From positions 1 through 64,000 of the forward strand of contig CAJTXL010000014.1 in assembly GCA_910583525.1 (NCBI GenBank): 64,000 nucleotides of DNA, read 5' to 3'. The position numbers were made by a program, and so were the translations under genes. The stretch comes from an uncultured Muribaculaceae bacterium. Its GTDB lineage: Bacteria > Bacteroidota > Bacteroidia > Bacteroidales > Muribaculaceae. The notes under the pieces are model-generated. The model was not told the DNA's origin and did no database searches. It worked only from the letters and a program-made list of their open reading frames with translations. The number at the start of each line of letters is the position of its first letter. Position 1 is the stretch's first letter. Shown here in pieces: positions 36,987 to 45,238 of the stretch.

Positions 36987-37354
36987 TGGCGGCAGAACCA
37001 CATATAGGCTGTGTAGAGGTGCAGGGCCTGAAGGTGTTTGCCCACCACGGTGTTGCCGAGCAGGAAGCCCGGGTCGGCAATGTGTTTGAGGTGGATGTGA
37101 AAGTGTTTTTCGACGCCCTCGAAGCGATGCGGACCGACCGTATCGACCTCACCGTGAGCTATTCCGACATAGTCGACATCGTAAACCTTGAAATGTCGCG
37201 AACATCGATGCTCGTCGAGCACGCTGTCTACCGCATATATGAGAACATCCGCAAACGCTTTCCTTTTGTCACAGGAGGGCGTATAGCCGTGTACAAACCG
37301 CAACCACCGCTGAGTGCTGAACTCAAAAAGGCCGGTTTCTCATTCTCGTGGTGA
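36986..37354 (+). CDS. folB: Dihydroneopterin aldolase
   Basis: Folate-pathway enzyme (122 residues) that converts dihydroneopterin to 6-hydroxymethyl-dihydropterin, the substrate of FolK. Diagnostic features are VFAHHGVAEQEARVGNVFEV, TVSYSDIVDIV, MLVEHAVYRI and the C-terminal VYKPQPPL. It starts on the last base of the rnr stop codon. folK is present about 12 kb away on the other strand. Confidence 0.93.
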   Translation: MAAEPHIGCVEVQGLKVFAHHGVAEQEARVGNVFEVDVKVFFDALEAMRTDRIDLTVSYSDIVDIVNLEMSRTSMLVEHAVYRIYENIRKRFPFVTGGRIAVYKPQPPLSAELKKAGFSFSW

Positions 37355-37449
37355 AAATAGGCTTGGCGTATAATAAAAGGCTTAGATAGCCGTTAACATA
37401 GTATAAAGAAGCATCACTGCTTCATCTGTATAACAACGTAATTGATTAT

Positions 37450-38259
37450 ATGAATATAAAGACGCTTGCCCTGGCGGCAATCACATCGCTTATGCTTGCA
37501 TTGGGCTCATGCAGCTCGTCGAAGACGGCTCTTCCGTATTTCACCGATATAAAAGATGTCAAAGAGGGCACTCTGCCACTCGACGATTATATGTCGGTGA
37601 TACAGCCTGACGATGAACTTTATATAAGTGTGTCGTCTGAGGTGCCCGAAGCCACGGCCATATACAATCTGCCGGCTATGAACCCGGCATTGCGCGACAA
37701 ACTCACGCAAACAACTTCTCCGAGAATGTTGACATATGTAGTCGATAAAGAGGGCGACATCACATTTCCGGTTCTTGGCAGGATTCATGTCGCAGGGCTT
37801 ACCGTCGAACAGCTTACCGACGAACTTGTCAAGAAAATCGGCGCAGATGTAAAAAATCCCATAGTGTCGGTCCGCCTTGTCAATTTCAATGTCGTTGTGG
37901 CCGGCGAGGTCAAGCAGCCGCAGACAATACGTGTCGACCGTAACCGCATCTCTATTCTTGACGCTCTTGCCGCTGCCGGCGACCTTACCGAATATGGCGA
38001 GCGGAGCAATGTGCTCGTGATACGCGAGGAGAACGGCGAGCGCAAATTCGCGCACCTCGACCTCAATTCCTCAGAGGTTCTCACGTCGCCGTATTACTAT
38101 CTGCAACAGAACGACTATGTGTACGTGGCGCCGAACAAGGTAAGGCAGTCGAACTCCAAGTACAACACCAACAATTCGTTCAAACTTCAGGTTACATCTA
38201 CCATCGTGAGTGCCGCTTCGGTGATAGCATCTCTCGTAATAGCCTTAACCGTCAAATAG
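37450..38259 (+). CDS. Polysaccharide biosynthesis/export lipoprotein (Wza-like)
   Basis: A 269-residue outer-membrane polysaccharide export protein. It has a lipoprotein signal (LMLALGSCSS, Cys21 as lipid site), a Poly_export domain (about residues 45-145) and one SLBB domain (VVVAGEVKQPQTIRVDRNRI, about 148-230). The C-terminal hydrophobic helix (VTSTIVSAASVIASLVIALT) may span the outer membrane. In capsule loci it is usually followed by a Wzc-type chain-length regulator, but here it stands alone and a terminator follows at 38291-38319. The 95-base gap before it holds no clear promoter. Confidence 0.9.
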   Translation: MNIKTLALAAITSLMLALGSCSSSKTALPYFTDIKDVKEGTLPLDDYMSVIQPDDELYISVSSEVPEATAIYNLPAMNPALRDKLTQTTSPRMLTYVVDKEGDITFPVLGRIHVAGLTVEQLTDELVKKIGADVKNPIVSVRLVNFNVVVAGEVKQPQTIRVDRNRISILDALAAAGDLTEYGERSNVLVIREENGERKFAHLDLNSSEVLTSPYYYLQQNDYVYVAPNKVRQSNSKYNTNNSFKLQVTSTIVSAASVIASLVIALTVK

Positions 38260-38290
38260 AACCTGACATACGCATACGACAACAAAAACA

Positions 38291-38319
38291 CAGCGCCGCA
38301 TCATCAGATTGCGGCGCTG
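38291..38319. terminator. Bidirectional hairpin between convergent genes
   Basis: CAGCGCCGCA (38291-38300) and TGCGGCGCTG (38310-38319) form a perfect 10-bp stem with a 9-base loop. It separates the plus-strand export lipoprotein from the minus-strand HD-domain gene. Short A- and T-rich flanks are present on both sides, but no long T run. Confidence 0.65.
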
Positions 38320-38343
38320 CCTGTTTATCGTAGATGTCCGTTG

Positions 38344-38892
38344 TCATGAGAACTTGCGGTGAAGTTCGCGGAAGCGCTCAAGTACGGCCGGGCCGAATTT
38401 CGCCATTGAGGCTTCGACTTTGTCGAGCGGTTTGCGGCGCATGTCGCCGCTTTTGCTGTAGAAGCAGTCGGCGTAGCAGACAAGCTGTTCGAGCAGTGTC
38501 TCGGGCATATAGGAGCGTCCATGCGGCATCGGCAGTCCGCGTGCAGCAATTTCTTCGGCGGTAAGCCCTGCGCCAGTGTGGCGTTCGGCTACCTGGGCGT
38601 ATATCTCGGGTGCTCCGTCGGCACGGAGCATGTCGGCGCCGATGGGGCCGTGGCACAAATATGGCGCCGAGCCGTAGCAGCCTATGCCCGGTGCATCGGT
38701 GCGTATTATGCCTATATCGTGGAGCATGGCGGCCGCTTCGATGTCGTCGGCATCGAGCGGCAGTTGGAGTTTTCGGGCTATCGACAGAGCCTCGTCGGCT
38801 ACGGCGCGGCTGTGCGACAGCAAAATCCCGCAGACCTTGCGGCCGGCGGGATAATGTTTATATATTGTCGAAAGGAAGTCGTAGGCCATCAT
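38344..38892 (-). CDS. HD-domain protein
   Basis: A 182-residue cytoplasmic protein with an HD phosphohydrolase domain: the first metal His in LLSHSRAVADEAL, the HD pair in AAAMLHDIGIIRTD, then CHGPIGADMLR and VAERHTGAGL. It probably hydrolyses a nucleotide or phosphate ester; the substrate is unknown. I start at 38892 because that ATG overlaps the ilvE stop as ATGA, the usual coupling arrangement. The frame is also open six codons further upstream, inside ilvE. Confidence 0.88.
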   Translation of the reverse strand: MMAYDFLSTIYKHYPAGRKVCGILLSHSRAVADEALSIARKLQLPLDADDIEAAAMLHDIGIIRTDAPGIGCYGSAPYLCHGPIGADMLRADGAPEIYAQVAERHTGAGLTAEEIAARGLPMPHGRSYMPETLLEQLVCYADCFYSKSGDMRRKPLDKVEASMAKFGPAVLERFRELHRKFS

Positions 38893-39911
38893 TCTACAAT
38901 TGTAATCCAATCGTGTGTGTCAGGCTCTTCGCCATGACGGATTGCTTCGAGTCGCCGCACGAACTCCGTTGTCACGGGGCCGGGTTTGCCGTCTTTCGAT
39001 ATTATGTATTTGACGCCCTTGTCGAGGTCGTGTATTTCGCCTATGGGAGAGCATACGGCGGCAGTGCCGCACGCGGCAGCTTCGCTGACGTCGTTTAGCT
39101 CGTCGACGGTTATGTGGCGGCATTCCACCTCCATGCCCATTTCGCGTGCAAGCTCCATGAGGCTCATATTGGTAATTGAGGGCAGTATCGAATCGCTTTT
39201 CGGCGTTATGTATTTGCCGTCTTTGATGGCATAGAAGTTTGCCGGGCCGCATTCGTCGAGATATTTCTTTTCTTTGGGGTCGAGATAGAGAACGGCCGAG
39301 TATCCCATGTCGTGCGCCTTTTTGCCTGCACCGAGCGAGGCGGCGTAGTTTCCGCCCACTTTCCATCGTCCGGTGCCTTGCGGTGCCACACGGTCGAATT
39401 CGCGCATTATGCAGATGTTGGTGTTCTTGAAGCCTTCTTTGAAATAGGGGCCTACGGGCGTTACGAGTATGATGAACAGATATTCGTCAGCTTCCTTTAC
39501 GCCTACGCGTGGTGTTATGCCTATTTCGAGTGGACGAAGATACAGCGATGCGCCGCTTCCGTAGGGGGGTATGAAACGTTCGTTGAGTTTTACCACCTTT
39601 TTGCACATCTCTTCGAAGATTTCTACGGGAATAGGTTCCATCAGCAGGCCTTTTGCCGATTCCTGAATGCGTTTGGCATTTTCACGCATGCGGAATATGC
39701 GTATTTTGCCGTCGACGCCACGGAATGCTTTGAGACCTTCGAAAATTTCCTGTCCGTAGTGCAGGCAGGTGGCTGCGATGTGGATGTTGACGGTTTCGGA
39801 TTGCGATACTTCGATTTGCCCCCACTTGCCGTCGCGGTATTCGCAACGTACGTTATAGTCGGTGGGATAATATCCGAAGGGCAATTTGCCCCAGTCAATG
39901 TCTGTGTCCAT
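38889..39911 (-). CDS. ilvE: Branched-chain amino-acid aminotransferase
   Basis: A fold-type IV PLP enzyme (340 residues) that makes leucine, isoleucine and valine from their keto acids. It shows HYGQEIFEGLKAFRGVDGKI, the catalytic-lysine block GRWKVGGNYAASLGAGKKAH, and SITNMSLMELAREMGMEVE with GTAAVCSPIGEI near the C-terminus. The frame is open 15 codons further upstream, but I use the ATG at 39909-39911 (MDTDIDWGKL), which lies just downstream of a good promoter box and matches the family N-terminus. It is coupled to the HD-domain gene by an ATGA overlap. Confidence 0.95.
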   Translation of the reverse strand: MDTDIDWGKLPFGYYPTDYNVRCEYRDGKWGQIEVSQSETVNIHIAATCLHYGQEIFEGLKAFRGVDGKIRIFRMRENAKRIQESAKGLLMEPIPVEIFEEMCKKVVKLNERFIPPYGSGASLYLRPLEIGITPRVGVKEADEYLFIILVTPVGPYFKEGFKNTNICIMREFDRVAPQGTGRWKVGGNYAASLGAGKKAHDMGYSAVLYLDPKEKKYLDECGPANFYAIKDGKYITPKSDSILPSITNMSLMELAREMGMEVECRHITVDELNDVSEAAACGTAAVCSPIGEIHDLDKGVKYIISKDGKPGPVTTEFVRRLEAIRHGEEPDTHDWITIVE

Positions 39912-39935
39912 TTCAGTTATGTTTGGTTTGCTGTG

Positions 39936-39965
39936 CAAATATACAAAGAATATCAATAATCCAAA
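39936..39965 (-). promoter_or_regulatory. ilvE promoter (TTTG, 18 bases, TATATTTG)
   Basis: -33 TTTG (39962-39965) and -7 TATATTTG (39936-39943) lie on the minus strand, spaced 18 bases, slightly shorter than usual. The -7 box lies 24 bases before the ATG at 39911, which supports that start. Confidence 0.6.
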
Positions 39966-40059
39966 CCTTGTGGCATAAAAAGTAGTGTTAAAATAAGAGT
40001 CGGATATGCCTTTGCTTTTGGCGTTTTGTTAAAAATTTCCCAAAAAGAAAAACTTTTAT

Positions 40060-40067
40060 TATTTTTG
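40060..40067 (+). promoter_or_regulatory. -7 promoter box of the DUF6377 regulator (TATTTTTG)
   Basis: It matches TAnnTTTG, 31 bases before the ATG at 40099. There is no TTTG at the -33 distance. Confidence 0.45.
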
Positions 40068-40098
40068 TGCTTTCAAAGATTATTGCCTTAAACAAGCC

Positions 40099-41823
40099 AT
40101 GATGTTTCGACTGATATTTTTTGTTTTTACGCTTTGCACTTTTTTTATGCTTCCGCACAGGGCGCAGGCGGCTACGCATCGTTATACATCTGAGATTGAG
40201 GCATTGTTGGATGAACTGGATTCTCTTCTTGTCGCCTCTGTGCAAATCAACCAGGCCAAAGAGATGCGGCTGGCTTCGCTGCGTGCGGCCTACAACCGCA
40301 AGACCGACAGCGAGCACCGTTATTGGATGGCCGCCACGCTTTATGATGAATATGCGGCCTATGATTCAGACTCTGCAATGGTCTACGCCGACCGGGCCAA
40401 AGCCATAGCCCTCGCCATGGGGCGCAACGATTTGGTGGTCGACATGGATCTTAATCGTGCGTATGTTTTCTCGGCTACGGGTTTGCTCGATGATGCCATG
40501 GCGTGTCTGCGAGGTATAGATGAAAGTAAACTTTCGTCGGAGCAGTTGAGGAAATATTGCGAAAGGATGCTGTTCCTGTCGTCGCACAGGGACTATTATA
40601 TGGGCGATAGCGGTAGGGATACGGCATATCCGGAGTACATCGACAGCCTTATTACAGTCTCTTTGCAGGACTTGTCGGCCGATGACCGTTATTATTGCTG
40701 GATAGTAGGGTGGGGGCATCTTAAAGAAAAGGCAGAGGCTGAAGCCGGGATTGAGGTTGTCAGGCCGATTGTGGAGGCTTCTGAGTTCCGTACTCGTGAG
40801 GATGCGCTCAACGCATGGGTACTCAGTAAATTGTATGAATATGCCGGCGACGACGAACTTAAGCTTAAATATCTTATATTATCGGCCCAGGCCGATGTAA
40901 GGGCGAGTGTCAAAGAGATAGCGTCACTCGAAGAAGTCGCCGCGATATTATATGAGAACGGCGACCTCGAGCGTTCGAACAATTATGTCAATTACTGCAT
41001 AAACTGCGCCAACCAGTATAAGAGCCGCATAAGGCTCGGACCTTTGGCCGGCTTGCAAGAGCGCTCGCTCGGAGCCATATACCGTCATAGCCAACAGCAG
41101 GCACGCGAAAACAGGAAGATGCTCGTTCTGGTCGTTGCCGTCTTGGTGGTGCTTGTTTTGGCTTTGGTGTTCATCATCAGGCAGATGCGTTTGTTGTCAA
41201 AATCGAGGCATGCACTTGCCCATGCCAATGTGGAACTTCGCGAGCATGTCGACGAGCTGCAACAGACACGAGAAGAACTGCGCGAGGCCAATGAACGCCT
41301 TGCCGGAATGTACGATAATGTCAGGCAAAGTGCGTCCGATTTGTCGGCTAACAATGAAGCCAAGGAGAGATATATAGCAAGCATATTCGCCCTATGCTCC
41401 GATTATATAAACAAGCTCGACGATTTCCGAAAAAACATCTACCGCATGATAGCGGCAAGGCGTTTCGACGAGATACGCGAGCTTACAAAATCGCCCGAGC
41501 TGTCGCATGTCGAAATAAAAGAGCTTTATGCTAATTTCGATAAAATATTTCTTCAGATATATCCTGATTTCGTCGATGATTTCAACACGCTTCTGCGCCC
41601 TGAAGAACGCATCGAGCTGCGTAGCGGCGGCCAACTCAATACGGAGCTGAGGATATATGCTCTCGTCCGCCTTGGCCTGAACGATAGCGTGAAAATTGCG
41701 AAATTTCTCCACGTATCGGTTCAGACTGTATACAACACGCGCCAACGTGCACGCAACAAGGCTGCCGTGCCTAAAGAAACTTTTGCAGAGGCGGTAAAGA
41801 GCCTCGGACGGCCGTCGTTCTGA
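40099..41823 (+). CDS. DUF6377-type membrane-anchored TPR/HTH regulator
   Basis: A 574-residue one-component regulator next to the polysaccharide locus. It has an N-terminal signal sequence (about residues 1-24) and a periplasmic TPR-like helical region (about 30-330). One transmembrane helix follows (MLVLVVAVLVVLVLALVFII, about 339-358). Next come a cytoplasmic coiled coil (about 370-425) and a C-terminal helix-turn-helix (IAKFLHVSVQTVYNTRQRAR, about 530-555). This layout suggests that a glycan signal is sensed in the periplasm and DNA is bound from the membrane. No histidine kinase or sigma/anti-sigma pair is nearby, so it is the best candidate for controlling the locus; this is inference from position. 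Confidence 0.85.
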   Translation: MMFRLIFFVFTLCTFFMLPHRAQAATHRYTSEIEALLDELDSLLVASVQINQAKEMRLASLRAAYNRKTDSEHRYWMAATLYDEYAAYDSDSAMVYADRAKAIALAMGRNDLVVDMDLNRAYVFSATGLLDDAMACLRGIDESKLSSEQLRKYCERMLFLSSHRDYYMGDSGRDTAYPEYIDSLITVSLQDLSADDRYYCWIVGWGHLKEKAEAEAGIEVVRPIVEASEFRTREDALNAWVLSKLYEYAGDDELKLKYLILSAQADVRASVKEIASLEEVAAILYENGDLERSNNYVNYCINCANQYKSRIRLGPLAGLQERSLGAIYRHSQQQARENRKMLVLVVAVLVVLVLALVFIIRQMRLLSKSRHALAHANVELREHVDELQQTREELREANERLAGMYDNVRQSASDLSANNEAKERYIASIFALCSDYINKLDDFRKNIYRMIAARRFDEIRELTKSPELSHVEIKELYANFDKIFLQIYPDFVDDFNTLLRPEERIELRSGGQLNTELRIYALVRLGLNDSVKIAKFLHVSVQTVYNTRQRARNKAAVPKETFAEAVKSLGRPSF

Positions 41824-41856
41824 AAAACATAGTTCTATAACATAGAGTGGAAAAAG

Positions 41857-41888
41857 AGGAGGTTTCGGCAAAAGGCCGAGACCTCCTT
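41857..41888 (+). terminator. Terminator after the DUF6377 regulator
   Basis: AGGAGGTTTCGGC (41857-41869) pairs with GCCGAGACCTCCT (41875-41887) with one G-T wobble. It lies 33 bases after the stop and isolates the regulator from the SusC operon. Confidence 0.75.
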
Positions 41889-41949
41889 ATACTATATACT
41901 TACCTTACCGTTTTATGTCCCGTCTTTGTGCGTAAGTGACTGACTTCCA

Positions 41950-41958
41950 GGGGGGGGG
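41950..41958 (+). repeat. Run of nine Gs upstream of SusC
   Basis: An uninterrupted G9 tract in the SusC upstream region, about 60 bases before the -7 box at 42019 and 107 bases before the ATG. Such tracts can change length by polymerase slippage. Confidence 0.8.
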
Positions 41959-42018
41959 TAGTTCATGCAATCTTACCTATTGCTTTTACCGTGCGTGTTA
42001 TGTGCGCGAGAGGCTTCT

Positions 42019-42026
42019 TAATTTTG
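42019..42026 (+). promoter_or_regulatory. -7 promoter box of the SusC operon (TAATTTTG)
   Basis: It matches TAnnTTTG, 38 bases before the SusC ATG. The expected -33 region has only a weak TTG-like match (GTGTTA), as is common for activator-dependent promoters of polysaccharide loci. Confidence 0.55.
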
Positions 42027-42064
42027 CGCCATAAACTTTTAATCTAATACCAACAAATCATTTC

Positions 42065-45000
42065 ATGGAAAAACTAAGATTTAGCGCAAAGACTTTTGCG
42101 GTCTTGTTGGCCATGATTGTCCTCGGCACCTCGGGTGCATGGGCAAGCATTACAGCCAAAGGCTCCGTGACAGATACGTCGGGCGAACCGCTCATCGGCG
42201 TATCAGTAGTTGAAAAAGGTGTCACCAACGGTGTGACAACCGACATCGACGGTAATTTCAGCATCGTGGTAGCCGATGGCGCCACAATCACGTTCTCTTA
42301 CATAGGCTATGAGACGGTCGAGGCAAAGGCCGCTCCCGAAATGGCTATTGTACTCAAAGAAAGCAGTACGATGCTCGACGAGGTAGTGGCCGTAGGTTAC
42401 GGTGTTCAGAAAAAGAGCGTCGTGACGGCTTCTATCGCCAAGGTGTCGAGTGACGAACTCAGCACCACCGCTCCTGTGCGTATGGATAACGCGCTCAAGG
42501 GTCTTGCATCGGGTGTTACGGTAACGTCTGCCTCGGGTCAGCCGGGAGCTGCCGCCCGTGTACGTATACGCGGTATTGGCACCATCAACAACTCCGACCC
42601 TCTTTATATAGTTGACGGCATGCCTATCGAAGGCGGTCTCGACTATCTCAACCCCAACGACATCGCATCGATAGAAGTGCTCAAAGACGCCGCATCGGGC
42701 GCCGTCTATGGTGCACGCGCAGCCAATGGCGTAGTACTTGTCACAACCAAGCAGGGCAAGGAAGGCCCGACCAAGGTCAGCTACGATTTCAGCTACGGCT
42801 GGCAGAGCGTAGGCAAGAAGCGCAAAGTGCTCAACGCCACCGAATATGCCATGATGATGAACGAAGGCGCCATCAACTCGGGCAACGCCCCGAAGTTCGC
42901 CGACCCGGCATCTTATGGCGAAGGCACTGACTGGCAGGATGAGGTTTTCAACAACAATGCACCGGTGATGAACCATCAGATAGCCGTCAGCGGCGCTTCT
43001 GAGCGTGTCAACTACATGCTTTCGTTGGGCTACTATACTCAGGAAGGCATCATCGGCGGCAATTTCGACCGCTCGAACTATCAGCGTCTTACCATGCGCA
43101 GCAATCTCGGCATTACGGCATTCGACGCCTCGAAGCAGCGCACATGGCTCAATAAGTTCACCATCAACACAAACATTGCATATACACGCATCAAGAGCAA
43201 AGATATCGAAGCCAACTCTACATGGGGTTCGCCTCTCGGTTCGGCACTTTCGATGTCGCCTATTTTGACTCCTTATCTTGAAAAAGGCAGTGCCGACGAG
43301 GCCGCACAGCTGGCCTACCTTGCAGGCCAGGCCGACTACGTGCCTATGTACGGCGCCGACGGACGCCTTGTGATGGTTCCTACCGCTTTCGGCAACTATC
43401 AGGAAATGAGCAATCCCATCGCCAACCTTTCGTTGCCCGGACAGAAGAATTGGAGCCACAAGTTCGTAGGCAACTTCGTGGGTGAGCTTCAGATTTGGGA
43501 CAATATACGCTATCGCATCAGCTATGGCGCCGACCTTTCGTTCTGGGGTCATGACGGCTACACTCCCAAATATTATCTGCGCAACGGCCAAGGTCAGACT
43601 TTCTCGTCGGCATTCGCCGGCCGCTCCAACGGTCTTGTATGGCAGATAGAGAATGTCCTTATGTACGACAAGACCATCGGACAGCATAGCTTCGACATCG
43701 TACTCGGACAATCGGCAAAACAGAGCAGCGGCAGCTCGCTCGGCGCTTCGAGAAACCACCTCATCAGCTACGACCGCCCCTATATCGACGCATCGACGGG
43801 TCTTGCAGCCGACGGCGACATGACCGCCAGCGGCGCACCACATGTCAAGTCGAAACTCGCATCATACTTCGCACGAGCAAGCTATAACTTCGACGAGCGC
43901 TATATGATTCAGGCCACAGTACGTCGTGACGGTTCGAGCCGCTTCGGCTCCAACAACCACTGGGCCACATTCCCCTCGGTATCCGTAGGCTGGAACGTGA
44001 TGAACGAATCGTTCCTCGAAAGCCAGCGCACATGGCTCAACAACCTCAAGGTGCGTGCATCGTGGGGTAAGAACGGTAACGAAAACATAGGCAACTTCCA
44101 GTATATTGCACTTGCCGCATCGGGCAACAATGCCATTTTCGGTACCGGCGGACAAGTGATAAACGGCACCAAACCCACACAGCTCGTCAACCCCGACCTC
44201 AAGTGGGAAGAATCCAAGCAGACTGACGTAGGCCTTGACTTCGGTTTCCTCAACAACAAAATCACATTCTCGGTCGACTACTTCCGTAAAGACACCGAAG
44301 GCATGCTTATGACGATGTCGCTGCCGCAGTATGTCGGCGAAGCGCTCCCGATGGGCAACGTAGGCTCGATGCGTAACTCGGGTGTCGAATTCGACGTCAA
44401 CTACCGCCAAAACTTCGGTGACTTCTCGCTCCGCGTATTCGCCAATGCTTCTTACCTGAAGAACAAACTCATTGCCTACGGTAATGAACAGGGATGGGCG
44501 AACTACGACTCTTTCCAGGGCGTAGGCACAATCACCCGTGCCGAGAATGGTCTTCCTTTCCCCTATTTCTACGGCTACAAGACCGACGGCGTGATACAGA
44601 ATCTTGCCGAAGCGAAAGCATATAACGACAAATACGGCACCTCGCTCGTGCCCGGCGACGTCCGCTTTGTCGATGTCGACAAGAGCGGCACCATCACCGA
44701 AGAAGACCGCACCAAAATCGGTAAGGGTATGCCCGACTGGACTTTCGGCTTCGGTCTTACCGCAACATGGAAAGGTCTCGATTTGAACGTATTCTTCCAG
44801 GGCACCCAGGGCAACGACATTTTCGACGCCACACGCCGTACCGACGCGCTTGCATCGAACCTGCCTTCGTGGATGCTCAACCGCTGGACCGGCGAAGGTA
44901 CATCGAACCGTCTGCCGCGCTACGTGCAGGCCGACCCGTATAACTGGCAATCGTCAGACCTCTATGTATACGACGGAAGCTATCTGCGCCTCAAAAACAT

Positions 45001-45211
45001 ACAGCTCGGCTACACTCTGCCCGAAAATCTCACCAAGAAAGTATTCGTGTCGAAGTTCCGCGTGTATGTGGCTGCCGAAAACCTCGTGACATGGACCAAA
45101 TACCATGGCTTCGACCCCGAAATCTCGTCAGGCGGCACCTCGCTCGGTGTTGACTATGGCGTATATCCGCAGGCACGCGTGTGGACTGTCGGTTTCAATC
45201 TCGCATTCTAA
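42065..45211 (+). CDS. SusC/RagA-family TonB-linked outer-membrane transporter
   Basis: A 1048-residue outer-membrane importer of glycan oligosaccharides. It has a signal peptide (about residues 1-27, ending GAWAS) and a carboxypeptidase-regulatory-like domain (about 28-105; GSVTDTSGEPLIGVSVVEKG). A TonB-box-like segment follows (LDEVVAVGYGVQKKS), then a plug domain (about 115-230; IRGIGTINNSDPLYIVDGMP, SIEVLKDAASGAVYGARAAN) and a 22-strand barrel ending in VWTVGFNLAF. It pairs with the SusD lipoprotein encoded 27 bases downstream. Confidence 0.95.
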   Translation: MEKLRFSAKTFAVLLAMIVLGTSGAWASITAKGSVTDTSGEPLIGVSVVEKGVTNGVTTDIDGNFSIVVADGATITFSYIGYETVEAKAAPEMAIVLKESSTMLDEVVAVGYGVQKKSVVTASIAKVSSDELSTTAPVRMDNALKGLASGVTVTSASGQPGAAARVRIRGIGTINNSDPLYIVDGMPIEGGLDYLNPNDIASIEVLKDAASGAVYGARAANGVVLVTTKQGKEGPTKVSYDFSYGWQSVGKKRKVLNATEYAMMMNEGAINSGNAPKFADPASYGEGTDWQDEVFNNNAPVMNHQIAVSGASERVNYMLSLGYYTQEGIIGGNFDRSNYQRLTMRSNLGITAFDASKQRTWLNKFTINTNIAYTRIKSKDIEANSTWGSPLGSALSMSPILTPYLEKGSADEAAQLAYLAGQADYVPMYGADGRLVMVPTAFGNYQEMSNPIANLSLPGQKNWSHKFVGNFVGELQIWDNIRYRISYGADLSFWGHDGYTPKYYLRNGQGQTFSSAFAGRSNGLVWQIENVLMYDKTIGQHSFDIVLGQSAKQSSGSSLGASRNHLISYDRPYIDASTGLAADGDMTASGAPHVKSKLASYFARASYNFDERYMIQATVRRDGSSRFGSNNHWATFPSVSVGWNVMNESFLESQRTWLNNLKVRASWGKNGNENIGNFQYIALAASGNNAIFGTGGQVINGTKPTQLVNPDLKWEESKQTDVGLDFGFLNNKITFSVDYFRKDTEGMLMTMSLPQYVGEALPMGNVGSMRNSGVEFDVNYRQNFGDFSLRVFANASYLKNKLIAYGNEQGWANYDSFQGVGTITRAENGLPFPYFYGYKTDGVIQNLAEAKAYNDKYGTSLVPGDVRFVDVDKSGTITEEDRTKIGKGMPDWTFGFGLTATWKGLDLNVFFQGTQGNDIFDATRRTDALASNLPSWMLNRWTGEGTSNRLPRYVQADPYNWQSSDLYVYDGSYLRLKNIQLGYTLPENLTKKVFVSKFRVYVAAENLVTWTKYHGFDPEISSGGTSLGVDYGVYPQARVWTVGFNLAF

Positions 45212-45238
45212 TCTACAACCGGTTAAGAAAAACAATAT

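Noticed and set aside
35661..37001. 446-residue minus-strand frame opposite rnr
   Set aside because: The RNase R motifs on the plus strand are unambiguous; the antisense frame shows no motif and no start signal.
42203..43843. 546-residue minus-strand frame inside susC
   Set aside because: Antisense shadow of a clear SusC gene, with repetitive Val/Ala/His-rich sequence and no domain.
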